This document shows positions 35,101-43,072 of a stretch of 64,000 nucleotides of DNA, piece by piece. The stretch spans positions 55,001-119,000 of the forward strand of contig NZ_BLIV01000002.1 of assembly GCF_009811755.1 (NCBI RefSeq), written 5' to 3'. The DNA comes from Roseobacter cerasinus. Lineage in GTDB: Bacteria > Pseudomonadota > Alphaproteobacteria > Rhodobacterales > Rhodobacteraceae. The notes under the pieces are model-generated. The model was not told the DNA's origin and searched no databases. It was given only the letters and a program-made list of their open reading frames with translations. The translations under genes were made by a program, and so were the position numbers. Numbering within the stretch: position 1 is the first letter of the stretch; each line of letters opens with the position of its first letter.

Positions 35101-37866
35101 TCACTCCGCCGCCACTGCGCCCTCTGCCTTCTCAACACGCACGGCAGAGAACTTGAACTCGGGGATCTTGCCGAAGGGGTCGATGGCCGGGTTGGTCAGG
35201 ATATTCGCCGCCGCCTCAACATAGGCGAAGGGCACAAAGACCATATCCGGCGCCACTGCGCGATCTTCCCGCGCCATGATCGAGATACTGCCGCGTTTCG
35301 TGGTCAGCAGCACATGCTCCCCCGGCGCCACGCCAAGCTTGCGCAGCGTCGAGGGGTGCAGCGAGCAGTTCGCCTCGGGCTCCAACCCGTCCAGCACCGC
35401 CGAGCGTCGGGTCATGGAGCCGGTATGCCAGTGCTCCAACTGCCGCCCCGTGGTCAGGATCATCGGATAGTCTTCATCCGGCACGTCGTCAGGCGCAATC
35501 ACGCTGGCAGGCGTGAACCGCGCCCGCCCCTCGGGCCGCGGGAAACCCTCGCCAAACACAATCGCCTGACCGGGGTCCTCGGGGCTCAGCGACGGGTAGG
35601 TGACCGCGTTCTCACCCACCAGACGGTCCCAGGTGATGTTGTCGAGGGACGCCATGTTCTGCTTCATCTCGGCAAAAACATCTGCAGGGCTTTCATAGTC
35701 CCAAGGCAACCCTAGCCGCTTGGCCAGTTCCACCTCGATCCACCAGTCCTCGCGCGCGTCACCTGGCGGCGGCACGGCGGGGCGGCCCATCTGCACTTGC
35801 CGGTTGGTGTTGGTCACGGTCCCGGTCTTCTCAGCAAAAGCACTCGCAGGCAGGATCACATCCGCATAGTTCGCCGTCTCGGTCAGGAAAATATCCTGCA
35901 CCACCAGATGGTCGAGCTTAGCGAGCGCCGAGCGTGCATGCTCCACATCCGGGTCGGACATCGCCGGGTTTTCGCCCAGCACATACATGCCCTTGATCTT
36001 GTCCTCATGCACCGCGTCCATGATCTCGGTGACCGTGAGCCCGCGCTCATTCGAGAAATCCGCCGTGCCCCAAACCTTGGTGAAGGCCGAGCGCACGCCG
36101 TCGTCGGTCACCGGCTGATAGTCCGGCAAGAACATCGGGATCAGCCCCGCATCGGAGGCCCCCTGCACGTTGTTCTGGCCGCGCAGCGGGTGCAGACCGG
36201 ACCCCGGGCGACCCACCTGCCCGGTCATCAGCGCGAGGCTGATCAGACAGCGCGAATTGTCCGTCCCGTGGATGTGCTGGCTGACGCCCATCCCCCAGAA
36301 GATCATCGCCGCTTTGGCCCCCGCAAAGGTCCGCGCCACATCGCGCAGCACCTCTGGCTCAATGCCGCAAATCGGCGCCATCGCCTCAGGCGAGAAGTCG
36401 GCCAGATGCGCCTTCTCCGCCTCCCAGTTCTCCGTATAGGCGTCGATATACTGCTGATCGTAGAGGCCCTCCTCCACAATCGTGTGCATGATCGCGTTGA
36501 GCATCGACACATCCGCGCCGGGCCGGAACTGCAGCATGTGGCTGGCGAAGCGCTTGAGCGCCTGCCCACGCGGGTCCATCACAATAAGCTTGCCGCCGCG
36601 CTTGGTGAACTGCTTGAAGAAGGTGGCGGCCACGGGGTGGTTCTCGATCGGGTTGCAACCAATGGCAATCGCCACATCCGCATTCTCGATCTCGTTGAAG
36701 GTGGCGGTCACAGCGCCCGAGCCCACATTCTCCATCAGCGCCGCGACCGAGGACGCATGACAAAGCCGCGTGCAGTGATCCACATTGTTATGCCCAAAGC
36801 CCTGCCGGATCATCTTCTGGAACAGATAGGCCTCTTCATTGGTGCACTTGGCCGAGCCAAAGCCCGCAATCTCACGTCCGCGCCCCTTCATGCCGGCAGC
36901 GGCAAAATCCAGCGCCTCCTCCCAGGAGGCCTCGCGGAAATGCGTGGACCAACTGCCGGGATCCACATTCAACCCCTTGGCGGGCGCATCCGCGCGGCGG
37001 ATGAGCGGTTTGGTCAGCCGATGCGGGTGATGGATATAGTCAAACCCGAACCGCCCCTTGACGCAAAGCCGCCCCTCATTGGCCGGACCATTGATGCCCT
37101 CGACATATTTGACCTTACCGTCCTTGACCTTGAGCGAAACCTGACACCCTACTCCACAGAAGGGGCAGATGCTTTCGACCTCCTCGTCGAAATCCGCGCT
37201 GTCCCCCACCTGGTTCTCATCGACCACTGTCGAAGGCATCAGCGCCCCGGTCGGGCAGGCCTGCACACATTCGCCACAAGCCACGCAGGTGCTCTCGCCC
37301 ATCGGGTCCGCCATATCAAAGGTCGGGTAGGCATCATGCCCCCGCCCCGCCATGCCGATCACATCGTTGACCTGCACCTCACGGCACGCCCGCACGCAGA
37401 GCCCGCACTGAATACAGGCATCCAGGTTCACCGACATCGCCACATGGCTGTCATCGAGCAGCGGAATCCGCCCCTCTTCCAGCTTCGGAAAGCGGCTCTC
37501 GGCGACACCATTCAACTCTGCCATCTCCCACAGATGGCTCGATTGGTCATGCGCGACCGCATGCTCCGGCTGATCGGCCAGCAACATCTCGACCACCATC
37601 TTCCGCGCACTTTCGGCTCGCGCGGAGTTGGTCGTAACCACCATCCCCTCAGACGGCTCGCGAATACAGGAGGCGGCCAGCGTCCGCTCGCCCTCGATCT
37701 CCACCATACAGGCGCGACAATTCCCATCGGGGCGATACCCCGGTGCCGGTTTGTGACACAGATGCGGGATCACCAGACCGCGACCATTGGCCACTTCCCA
37801 GATGGTCAGGCCCGCCTCGGCCTCAACCTGCTGACCGTCCAGTGTAAACGTGATCTTGCCGCTCAT
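35101..37866 (-). CDS. fdhA: Formate dehydrogenase alpha subunit, cysteine-type (Mo/W-bis-MGD)
   Basis: A 921-residue cytoplasmic oxidoreductase oxidising formate to CO2. Domains in order: 2Fe-2S ferredoxin-like (C37, C50, C53, C67), His-Cys cluster region, two 4Fe-4S motifs (CIQCGLCVRAC and CVACGECVQAC), the CPFCGVGC cluster of the molybdopterin domain, and the MGD-binding and C-terminal domains. The active-site residue is cysteine (C365 in VDHCTRLCH) instead of selenocysteine. The NAD-reducing beta, gamma and delta partners are not adjacent. GGGAGACGG lies before the ATG; an upstream ATG is ignored. Confidence 0.94.
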   Translation of the reverse strand: MSGKITFTLDGQQVEAEAGLTIWEVANGRGLVIPHLCHKPAPGYRPDGNCRACMVEIEGERTLAASCIREPSEGMVVTTNSARAESARKMVVEMLLADQPEHAVAHDQSSHLWEMAELNGVAESRFPKLEEGRIPLLDDSHVAMSVNLDACIQCGLCVRACREVQVNDVIGMAGRGHDAYPTFDMADPMGESTCVACGECVQACPTGALMPSTVVDENQVGDSADFDEEVESICPFCGVGCQVSLKVKDGKVKYVEGINGPANEGRLCVKGRFGFDYIHHPHRLTKPLIRRADAPAKGLNVDPGSWSTHFREASWEEALDFAAAGMKGRGREIAGFGSAKCTNEEAYLFQKMIRQGFGHNNVDHCTRLCHASSVAALMENVGSGAVTATFNEIENADVAIAIGCNPIENHPVAATFFKQFTKRGGKLIVMDPRGQALKRFASHMLQFRPGADVSMLNAIMHTIVEEGLYDQQYIDAYTENWEAEKAHLADFSPEAMAPICGIEPEVLRDVARTFAGAKAAMIFWGMGVSQHIHGTDNSRCLISLALMTGQVGRPGSGLHPLRGQNNVQGASDAGLIPMFLPDYQPVTDDGVRSAFTKVWGTADFSNERGLTVTEIMDAVHEDKIKGMYVLGENPAMSDPDVEHARSALAKLDHLVVQDIFLTETANYADVILPASAFAEKTGTVTNTNRQVQMGRPAVPPPGDAREDWWIEVELAKRLGLPWDYESPADVFAEMKQNMASLDNITWDRLVGENAVTYPSLSPEDPGQAIVFGEGFPRPEGRARFTPASVIAPDDVPDEDYPMILTTGRQLEHWHTGSMTRRSAVLDGLEPEANCSLHPSTLRKLGVAPGEHVLLTTKRGSISIMAREDRAVAPDMVFVPFAYVEAAANILTNPAIDPFGKIPEFKFSAVRVEKAEGAVAAE

Positions 37867-37990
37867 CGCACCGTCTCCCGAAAAACTCCGGCAAATATAG
37901 TCGTAACATGCAATGCGCCCTATCCCCAATCCCGACGCCTCACACCGGATTCACGCCACGAAGGTTTCCGATAAGAGGCAGCTGTCTCTT

Positions 37991-38020
37991 CATTGTTCCA
38001 CAAATATGCCCGCCGGAGGC
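37991..38020. repeat. Gene-border repeat, type 2 copy
   Basis: On the minus strand it reads CGCCTCCGGCGGGCATATTT then GTGGAACAATG. The same GCATATTT-RTGGAACAATGAA string occurs on the plus strand at 45858-45879. It lies in the gap between divergent fdhA and the histidine phosphatase gene. Confidence 0.6.
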
Positions 38021-38064
38021 GCCCGCCCTTTCCACCGCACCACCGCTCGCCTAAGAAGACACCC

Positions 38065-38718
38065 ATGTCCCACATCACTCTCATACGTCACGGCCAGGCC
38101 AACTCCGGCGCGCAGGACGAAGCAAGCTACGACAAGCTCAGCAGCCTCGGACACCAGCAATCCGCCTGGCTCGGCGCGCATCTGCGCGAGCGCGGCCAGC
38201 ACCATGCGCGGCTCTACACCGGCACACTGAAACGGCACATAGAGACCGCCGCCGCCATGAACACCGGGATGGAGCCAACCCGCGACGCCCGCCTCAACGA
38301 GTTGGAATACCTGACCCTCGCCCGCGCGCTTGAACGGGAACACGGTATCCCTTTTCCCAATGACAACGCCAGTTTCGCCACACACCTGCCGCAGGTCTTC
38401 CAATACTGGCAGGACGACAAAATCGACGGTGCGCCCGAGCGGTTCGCCGATTTCGAATCCCGCGTCAGTGCGGTCCTGGCCGAAATCGCGGGGGGCGATG
38501 GCCCGGCACTCGTCGTCACTTCCGGCGGGCTCATCTCCATGGCCATGCGTCAGCTGCTGCGGCTCGACATCACGGCCATGGCGCAGATGGCGCTGGCGAT
38601 CTACAACACCTCACAACACCGGCTCTTTCCCATCGGAGGCACGCTGTCCCCAACGATGTTCAACGCCATCCCGCACCTCGAAGACCCGGACCGGCACTAC
38701 GCCCAAACTCACGTGTGA
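38065..38718 (+). CDS. Histidine phosphatase family protein
   Basis: A 217-residue member of the phosphoglycerate-mutase-like branch. The catalytic RHG motif is LIRHGQANSG near residue 9, the second arginine lies in the YTGTLKRHIET segment, E in LNELEY, and the second histidine position reads TSGGL instead of the usual SHG, so one catalytic residue may be replaced. The substrate is unknown. The stop overlaps the start region of the following GST gene, indicating one transcript. Confidence 0.88.
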   Translation: MSHITLIRHGQANSGAQDEASYDKLSSLGHQQSAWLGAHLRERGQHHARLYTGTLKRHIETAAAMNTGMEPTRDARLNELEYLTLARALEREHGIPFPNDNASFATHLPQVFQYWQDDKIDGAPERFADFESRVSAVLAEIAGGDGPALVVTSGGLISMAMRQLLRLDITAMAQMALAIYNTSQHRLFPIGGTLSPTMFNAIPHLEDPDRHYAQTHV

Positions 38719-38729
38719 AAGGACCCGCC

Positions 38730-39347
38730 ATGCGCCTGCACTACGCTCCCCGCACCATTTCGATTGCCGTGGCCATCACACTGGAAGAGGCGGGTCTGAC
38801 CTACGAAGCAGTGCCGGTCGATTTCAGCACTGGCGCCCAAAAAGGCGCGGCCTATCTCGCTCTTAATCCCAAGGGCCGCGTGCCAACGCTGGAGATTGAC
38901 AGCGGCGAAGTGCTGACCGAAACAGGCGCGCTGCTCGACTATATCGCCGCTCTGGCGCCTGCGGCCAATCTCGTCCCAAAAGAACCGATGCGTGCCGCCC
39001 AGATGCGCAGCGTTATGTATTTCCTCGCCTCCACCATGCATGTGAACCACGCCCATATGCGGCGCGGCGCCCGATGGGCCACGCATCAGTCCAGCTTCGA
39101 AGACATGATTGCCAAAACGCCGGAAAACATGGCGGAAAACGCCCGCTATTTTGTCAGTGATTGCCTGCAGGGCGACTACGTGCTGAGCGATCAATTCTCT
39201 CTCGCTGACCCATACGCCTACATGCTCTGCAGCTGGCTGGAGCGCGACAAGGTGCCCCTCACCGACTTCCCTGAGATCGCCGCCTATCTCGACCGGATGA
39301 ACGCCCGACCCTCCCTGCAGGCTGTCCGCGCCAAAGGCATGCTCTGA
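38730..39347 (+). CDS. Glutathione S-transferase
   Basis: A 205-residue GST with the thioredoxin-like N-domain (MRLHYAPRTISIAVAITLEE, conserved NPKGRVPTLE with cis-proline, ETGALLDYIA) and the helical C-domain (LSDQFSLADPYAYMLCSW). It probably conjugates or reduces small electrophiles. ATG 38730 has AAAGGA upstream; an overlapping GTG at 38715 is an alternative. The stop overlaps the start of a decayed saccharopine dehydrogenase gene (TGATG). Confidence 0.93.
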   Translation: MRLHYAPRTISIAVAITLEEAGLTYEAVPVDFSTGAQKGAAYLALNPKGRVPTLEIDSGEVLTETGALLDYIAALAPAANLVPKEPMRAAQMRSVMYFLASTMHVNHAHMRRGARWATHQSSFEDMIAKTPENMAENARYFVSDCLQGDYVLSDQFSLADPYAYMLCSWLERDKVPLTDFPEIAAYLDRMNARPSLQAVRAKGML

Positions 39348-39700
39348 TGCCCCACCTGTGGCTGCGGACCGAGCAACGTGACACTGAAACCCGCACTGGC
39401 CTGACGCCCAAGGACGCCTCGGCGCTGATCTCCGCAGGCGTAACCATCAGCGTCGAAGTCATCCCCGACAGCGCCTGTACGGAAACCGGTGTGCCATTGT
39501 CCCGAGCCACAGCAGACCTGATGTAACGCGCGGCGCCCTCATCTTCGGCCTGAAAGAGCGGCCCGACGACGACACACCACGACCCCATCACCACATTATG
39601 CTTGGCCATGCCTTCAAGGGCCAGCCCGCAGGCCTGCGCCTGCTGCTGCGGCCCAAGGCTGGCTGTGGCGCATTGCTCGACCCGTGCGGCACAAACCTTC
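39347..39700 (+). pseudogene. Decayed saccharopine dehydrogenase (NAD, lysine-forming) fragment
   Basis: The frame from ATG 39347 to TAA 39526 gives 59 residues (PHLWLRTEQ, GLTPKDASALISAGV, ISVEVI) that look like the N-terminus of fungal-type saccharopine dehydrogenases. Homology seems to resume directly after in another frame at about 39530: ALIFGLKERP, HHHIMLGHAFKGQPAG, and fades near 39690. The intact enzyme is about 350 residues. So the gene has a frameshift/stop plus loss of its C-terminal two thirds. It follows the GST with a TGATG overlap. The 3' border is approximate. Confidence 0.7.
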
Positions 39701-39730
39701 CGCGATCACCTCGCTCTGCTCCGACCGCCG

Positions 39731-39767
39731 CCCCTTCACCCTTGTTAAAATACTCCCGCCGGAGGCA
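39731..39767. repeat. Gene-border repeat, type 1 copy
   Basis: On the minus strand it reads CTGCCTCCGGCGGGAGTATT then TTAACAAGGGTGAAGGGG, matching the GAGTATTTT-AAGGGTGAA pattern of copies at 22505 and 25060. It marks the border between the saccharopine dehydrogenase remnant and the convergent SDR gene. Confidence 0.6.
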
Positions 39768-39785
39768 GATCCAACCGCCTGCAGC

Positions 39786-40517
39786 TTAGGAAAAGATCCG
39801 GAAATAGAGCCAATCAGGCAGCAGCTGGCTGCCCCGGAACACCAGCGAAAAGAGACGCGGGAAGCTCACCTTGAACTTGCTGCCACACATCTGCTGAAAC
39901 ATATGCTCCGCCGCCTCTTCAGGCGTCATCAGGAACGGCATCTTGAAGTCGTTCTTATCGGTGAGCTGGGTCTTGACGAAGCCCGGGTTCGCCACCTGCA
40001 CCTCAACTTCGGTATGACGCAGGTCGGCATACATGCATTCCGCCAGTGACATCGCTCCAGCCTTGGACGCGGTATACCCGATTGACCCCGGCAGCCCGCG
40101 AAACCCGCTCAAGGACCCGGTGATCACGATGTGGCCCGCATCGCGCCGCACCATGCCCGGCACCACCGCACCCATCACCCGCACAAGCCCGGTGAAGTTG
40201 ATATCCGCCATGGCCGTGGCCTGCCCGGCGTTCCACTCCTGCGCTCCAAACGGCCAGTAGACGCCGGCCAGAAACACAACCCCATCGACCATACCCACAG
40301 CCTCGACGGCCTGCTTCACGCTCTCGTCATCCGCCACATCCACCGTCTGGTAACTGCCCTCGGACGGCAGCTCCGCAACCAGCGCCTGCAGCTTGTCCTC
40401 CGACCGTGCCGAGACGATCACATGCGCGCCCGCCGCACTCAGCCGCCGCGCCAGCGCCGCCCCCAGCCCGTCACCCGCGCCAACGAGCCAGTACCGCTTG
40501 CCCTGCCAGTCTCTCAT
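39786..40517 (-). CDS. Short-chain dehydrogenase/reductase of the sigma-E-linked locus
   Basis: A 243-residue SDR with a slightly altered cofactor motif (GAGDGLGAAL), NAG-equivalent LAGVY, catalytic serine in TGSLSG, and YTASK with the active-site tyrosine and lysine. The C-terminus ends in a hydrophobic LLPDWLYFRIFS. It is the last gene of a five-gene operon with DUF3833, MFS, DUF1365 and FAD oxidoreductase genes, each overlapping the next. In Rhodobacter the equivalent operon is controlled by sigma-E/ChrR in the singlet-oxygen response. Substrate unknown. Confidence 0.92.
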   Translation of the reverse strand: MRDWQGKRYWLVGAGDGLGAALARRLSAAGAHVIVSARSEDKLQALVAELPSEGSYQTVDVADDESVKQAVEAVGMVDGVVFLAGVYWPFGAQEWNAGQATAMADINFTGLVRVMGAVVPGMVRRDAGHIVITGSLSGFRGLPGSIGYTASKAGAMSLAECMYADLRHTEVEVQVANPGFVKTQLTDKNDFKMPFLMTPEEAAEHMFQQMCGSKFKVSFPRLFSLVFRGSQLLPDWLYFRIFS

Positions 40518-41077
40518 GCGGCATCCTTCGGCCGCATCGTCGCCACCAGCTCCGCCACCTTGATCCCGAACTTGCGAAACTGCGAGCGGTTCATGATCGT
40601 GCCATTGGGCGTCAGATACATCCAGTCCACGGTGTCGAGCACATGCCCGCCCGCCCCCTCAGGCAGGCGAATGCGGTAGGTCAGCGAGACGGTCGGCCCG
40701 GTCTGCCGCCCGGATCCTTCGCCAACCACGTCCTCCGCAGTGGCCCTGATCGCGCCGCCGTCGCTCAGATGCAGATGCCACTCCCGCTGCTGGGTGCTGC
40801 CATCGTCATAGACAAAGTGCTCTTTCATCGAGCCGGTATCGCCGTCCCAGGCGCAGTGAAAATCCGCGACAAAGCGGCTGCTGACCCGACCGGTTGGGCC
40901 ATAGATCACGCCTTCGCAGACAATCGGCCCGTTGAGATGCTTGCGGATGTCGAAGTCCGGCGTGCGGTCTTCATAATCCTCGGGTTTTTGCGCGGTGAAC
41001 CCCATCATGCGCTTGACCGTCCACAATAGTAGCAGGGCCAGCACCGCTCCGATCAGAACATAAATCCAGGGCGTCAT
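40514..41077 (-). CDS. DUF3833 family lipocalin-like membrane-anchored protein
   Basis: A 187-residue protein with one N-terminal transmembrane helix (about 4-22), then a beta-rich domain typical of DUF3833 (HLNGPIVCEGVIYGPTGRVSSRF, EHFVYDDGSTQQREWHL, VDWMYLTPNGTIMNRS). The family is of unknown function and is found beside MFS, DUF1365 and amine-oxidase genes. The start is five bases from the MFS stop, and the gene overlaps the SDR start by four bases. Confidence 0.9.
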   Translation of the reverse strand: MTPWIYVLIGAVLALLLLWTVKRMMGFTAQKPEDYEDRTPDFDIRKHLNGPIVCEGVIYGPTGRVSSRFVADFHCAWDGDTGSMKEHFVYDDGSTQQREWHLHLSDGGAIRATAEDVVGEGSGRQTGPTVSLTYRIRLPEGAGGHVLDTVDWMYLTPNGTIMNRSQFRKFGIKVAELVATMRPKDAA

Positions 41078-41081
41078 CGCC

Positions 41082-42317
41082 TCACACCTCGCTCAGGTCA
41101 GTGACAGCCAAAAGCGCGATGGCCGCAAGTTTCAGAACACAAGGCACACCTGCGTAGAGCATGGCCAACAGCGCGAGCGCCTCGGGCGTGTTCTCGGATG
41201 CGCTGCCGCTTTGAAAACCCGCACGCTCCAGCAGCGGCAGCAAGGTCACCGCCGCGAGCGCCAGCGTCAGCTTGGACACAAAGGACCAGAGGCCAAAGCC
41301 TTCCGCGGCTGAAGGTGAAATCCGTGCCATCCGGTTGGCAAAAGTAGCCGGTAAAAGAGTCAGATCCGCGCCCAAGGTGATACCCGAGCCCACGCAGATG
41401 ACTGCGAAGAGCAACCAGTCACCAGGCCCGAGGGTCAGCGTCAGACCAAAGGCGCAGATCGCCAGAACCATCGCGAAGATCAGCACATCCTTGGGCCCAA
41501 ACCGCTCGGCCATAGCACCCCAAAACGGGGCGGCCACAGCAGCCGATAGAAAGAAGATCAGCAACAGCGGGCCTTCAAACCCTGGCGCATCCAACTTGCT
41601 TTCCACAAAGAACAAAAACAGCGTAGAGCTCACCGCCACCGGGGCTGCATTGACCAGCGCAATCAGCAAAAGCCGCCGCGCGAGCTTGTCCTGCAGCACC
41701 ACGGCAAATCCGGTCGACGCGGCCAGACCAGCCGTGCTCCACTCGCTGCGCATCGCATAGGCCGCCACAACGGCCAGCGCCGCAAATCCCAGCGCGAACC
41801 AGGCAAAGGGCGCATCAAATGCGGCAGCCAGAGCCACGGGCGCCACCGCCGCAACGCAGACCCCCAGTAATGCGCCGCTTTCGCGCCAGCGCGCCAACCG
41901 GTAGTGGCCCTGCCCGGACATGGCGGTGCCTTTCATGACGCCCTGGGCATAGAAGTTGATGGTCAGGAAGCTGAAGGCCGAAAAGACCAGCGTCAGCGTC
42001 AGACCAAACCAGACCAGCGGCGGCAACAGCGGCGGGATCGCAAACAGCGCGACCATCGCCACCCCAATCACCGTACAGCCAATGGCCACCGCCAGCGCAC
42101 GCTGATCGCGCAGCGTCTCCGCCAGCTTGCCCAGCAGCGGATCTTGTACGACGTCAAGCAACCGCAACCCAAACAGCACCGCACCTAGAGCCGCCAGCGA
42201 CACGCCATATTCATCCACATAGAACTTGGGGGCGTGAATATAGATCGGCAGACCCGCCGCCGCGAGCAAGGCGGCAAAGAGCGAATAGGCTGGCAGGCGT
42301 TCGGCGGTTTGCGTCAC
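41082..42317 (-). CDS. MFS transporter (GPH cation symporter-like)
   Basis: A 411-residue permease with about twelve helices of the MFS_2/GPH type, which exchanges sugars or lipids with cations; members next to DUF1365 may move lipid-like compounds. The VVQDPLLGKLAETLR stretch after helix 2 is characteristic. The start is GTG at 42317, which overlaps the DUF1365 stop (GTGA); longer upstream readings have no support. It is the middle gene of the sigma-E-linked operon. Confidence 0.88.
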   Translation of the reverse strand: MTQTAERLPAYSLFAALLAAAGLPIYIHAPKFYVDEYGVSLAALGAVLFGLRLLDVVQDPLLGKLAETLRDQRALAVAIGCTVIGVAMVALFAIPPLLPPLVWFGLTLTLVFSAFSFLTINFYAQGVMKGTAMSGQGHYRLARWRESGALLGVCVAAVAPVALAAAFDAPFAWFALGFAALAVVAAYAMRSEWSTAGLAASTGFAVVLQDKLARRLLLIALVNAAPVAVSSTLFLFFVESKLDAPGFEGPLLLIFFLSAAVAAPFWGAMAERFGPKDVLIFAMVLAICAFGLTLTLGPGDWLLFAVICVGSGITLGADLTLLPATFANRMARISPSAAEGFGLWSFVSKLTLALAAVTLLPLLERAGFQSGSASENTPEALALLAMLYAGVPCVLKLAAIALLAVTDLSEV

Positions 42318-43072
42318 CGCGACACCTCTTTCTTCGGCGGTAGCGGACGTGCACGGTAGCGCGCCCCTTTCCACCAGAGCTTCAGCGCCTGCCAGTGGAT
42401 CAGGCCGAGCACGCGCCGCGCGCCCAGCGGGCGCAACAGGGCTGATCGCAGAATCGCGCGGTTGGTCAGCGGGCGGCGCTGACCGGTGAGCGTGGCGATC
42501 AGCCCGCCGCCGCTGCGCGCATAGTCGATCCATATGCCGATCCGGTCCGCAGAGATATCGAAACGGAACTTGTACCCGCCCTCCACCGGCTGAAACGGCG
42601 AAACGTGGAAAATCTTCGTCGCCGTCAACGTGTCGGTGGGGCCGATGGGCCGCAGATCGGCGTGATGGCACAGATAGCTGTGCCGGTCGCCGAAGGTGTT
42701 GCTGACCTCGGCGATCACCGTGATCAACGCGCAATCTGCCCGGCGGCAGAGCCAGAAGCTCACCGGGTTGAACACATGGCCCAGCATGCGCGGCTGCGCC
42801 AGCAGTTCGATCTGCGTCACGCCGGTGATCTGGTGCTGCTCAAGCACGTCGCGCACCCAGGGCGCGCCGCGACCGGCTTTGGGTGGCCCGCCGTGATCCA
42901 CATCATGCAGCGAGGTCAGCGCCGCACCATTGCGCGCAAAAAGCCGTGGGCCACGCACCTCGGCCTCCGCATCCAGCAGGATGTAATCTACCGAATAGCG
43001 AAAGGCGTTCTCAACCGATCCCTTGCGACCGTGATAGGTTTGGCCCGCGATATGATCGACGCGGGCTGTCAT
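42314..43072 (-). CDS. DUF1365 domain-containing protein
   Basis: A 252-residue protein of the DUF1365 family, unknown in mechanism but almost always encoded with an FAD amine-oxidase-like enzyme and often a cyclopropane fatty acid synthase. Typical stretches are GQTYHGRKGSVENAFRYSVDYILLD, RMLGHVFNPVSFWLC, EVSNTFGDRHSYL, KIFHVSPFQPVEGGYKFRF. It overlaps the FAD gene by four bases upstream and the MFS gene by four bases downstream. A role in modified fatty-acid formation during oxidative stress is inferred from family context. Confidence 0.93.
   Translation of the reverse strand: MTARVDHIAGQTYHGRKGSVENAFRYSVDYILLDAEAEVRGPRLFARNGAALTSLHDVDHGGPPKAGRGAPWVRDVLEQHQITGVTQIELLAQPRMLGHVFNPVSFWLCRRADCALITVIAEVSNTFGDRHSYLCHHADLRPIGPTDTLTATKIFHVSPFQPVEGGYKFRFDISADRIGIWIDYARSGGGLIATLTGQRRPLTNRAILRSALLRPLGARRVLGLIHWQALKLWWKGARYRARPLPPKKEVSR

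Noticed and set aside
35797-37974. 725-codon open frame antisense to the formate dehydrogenase gene
   Set aside because: Very rich in His, Arg and Pro as expected for the complement of a GC-rich gene; no domain, and the opposite strand has clear family motifs throughout.
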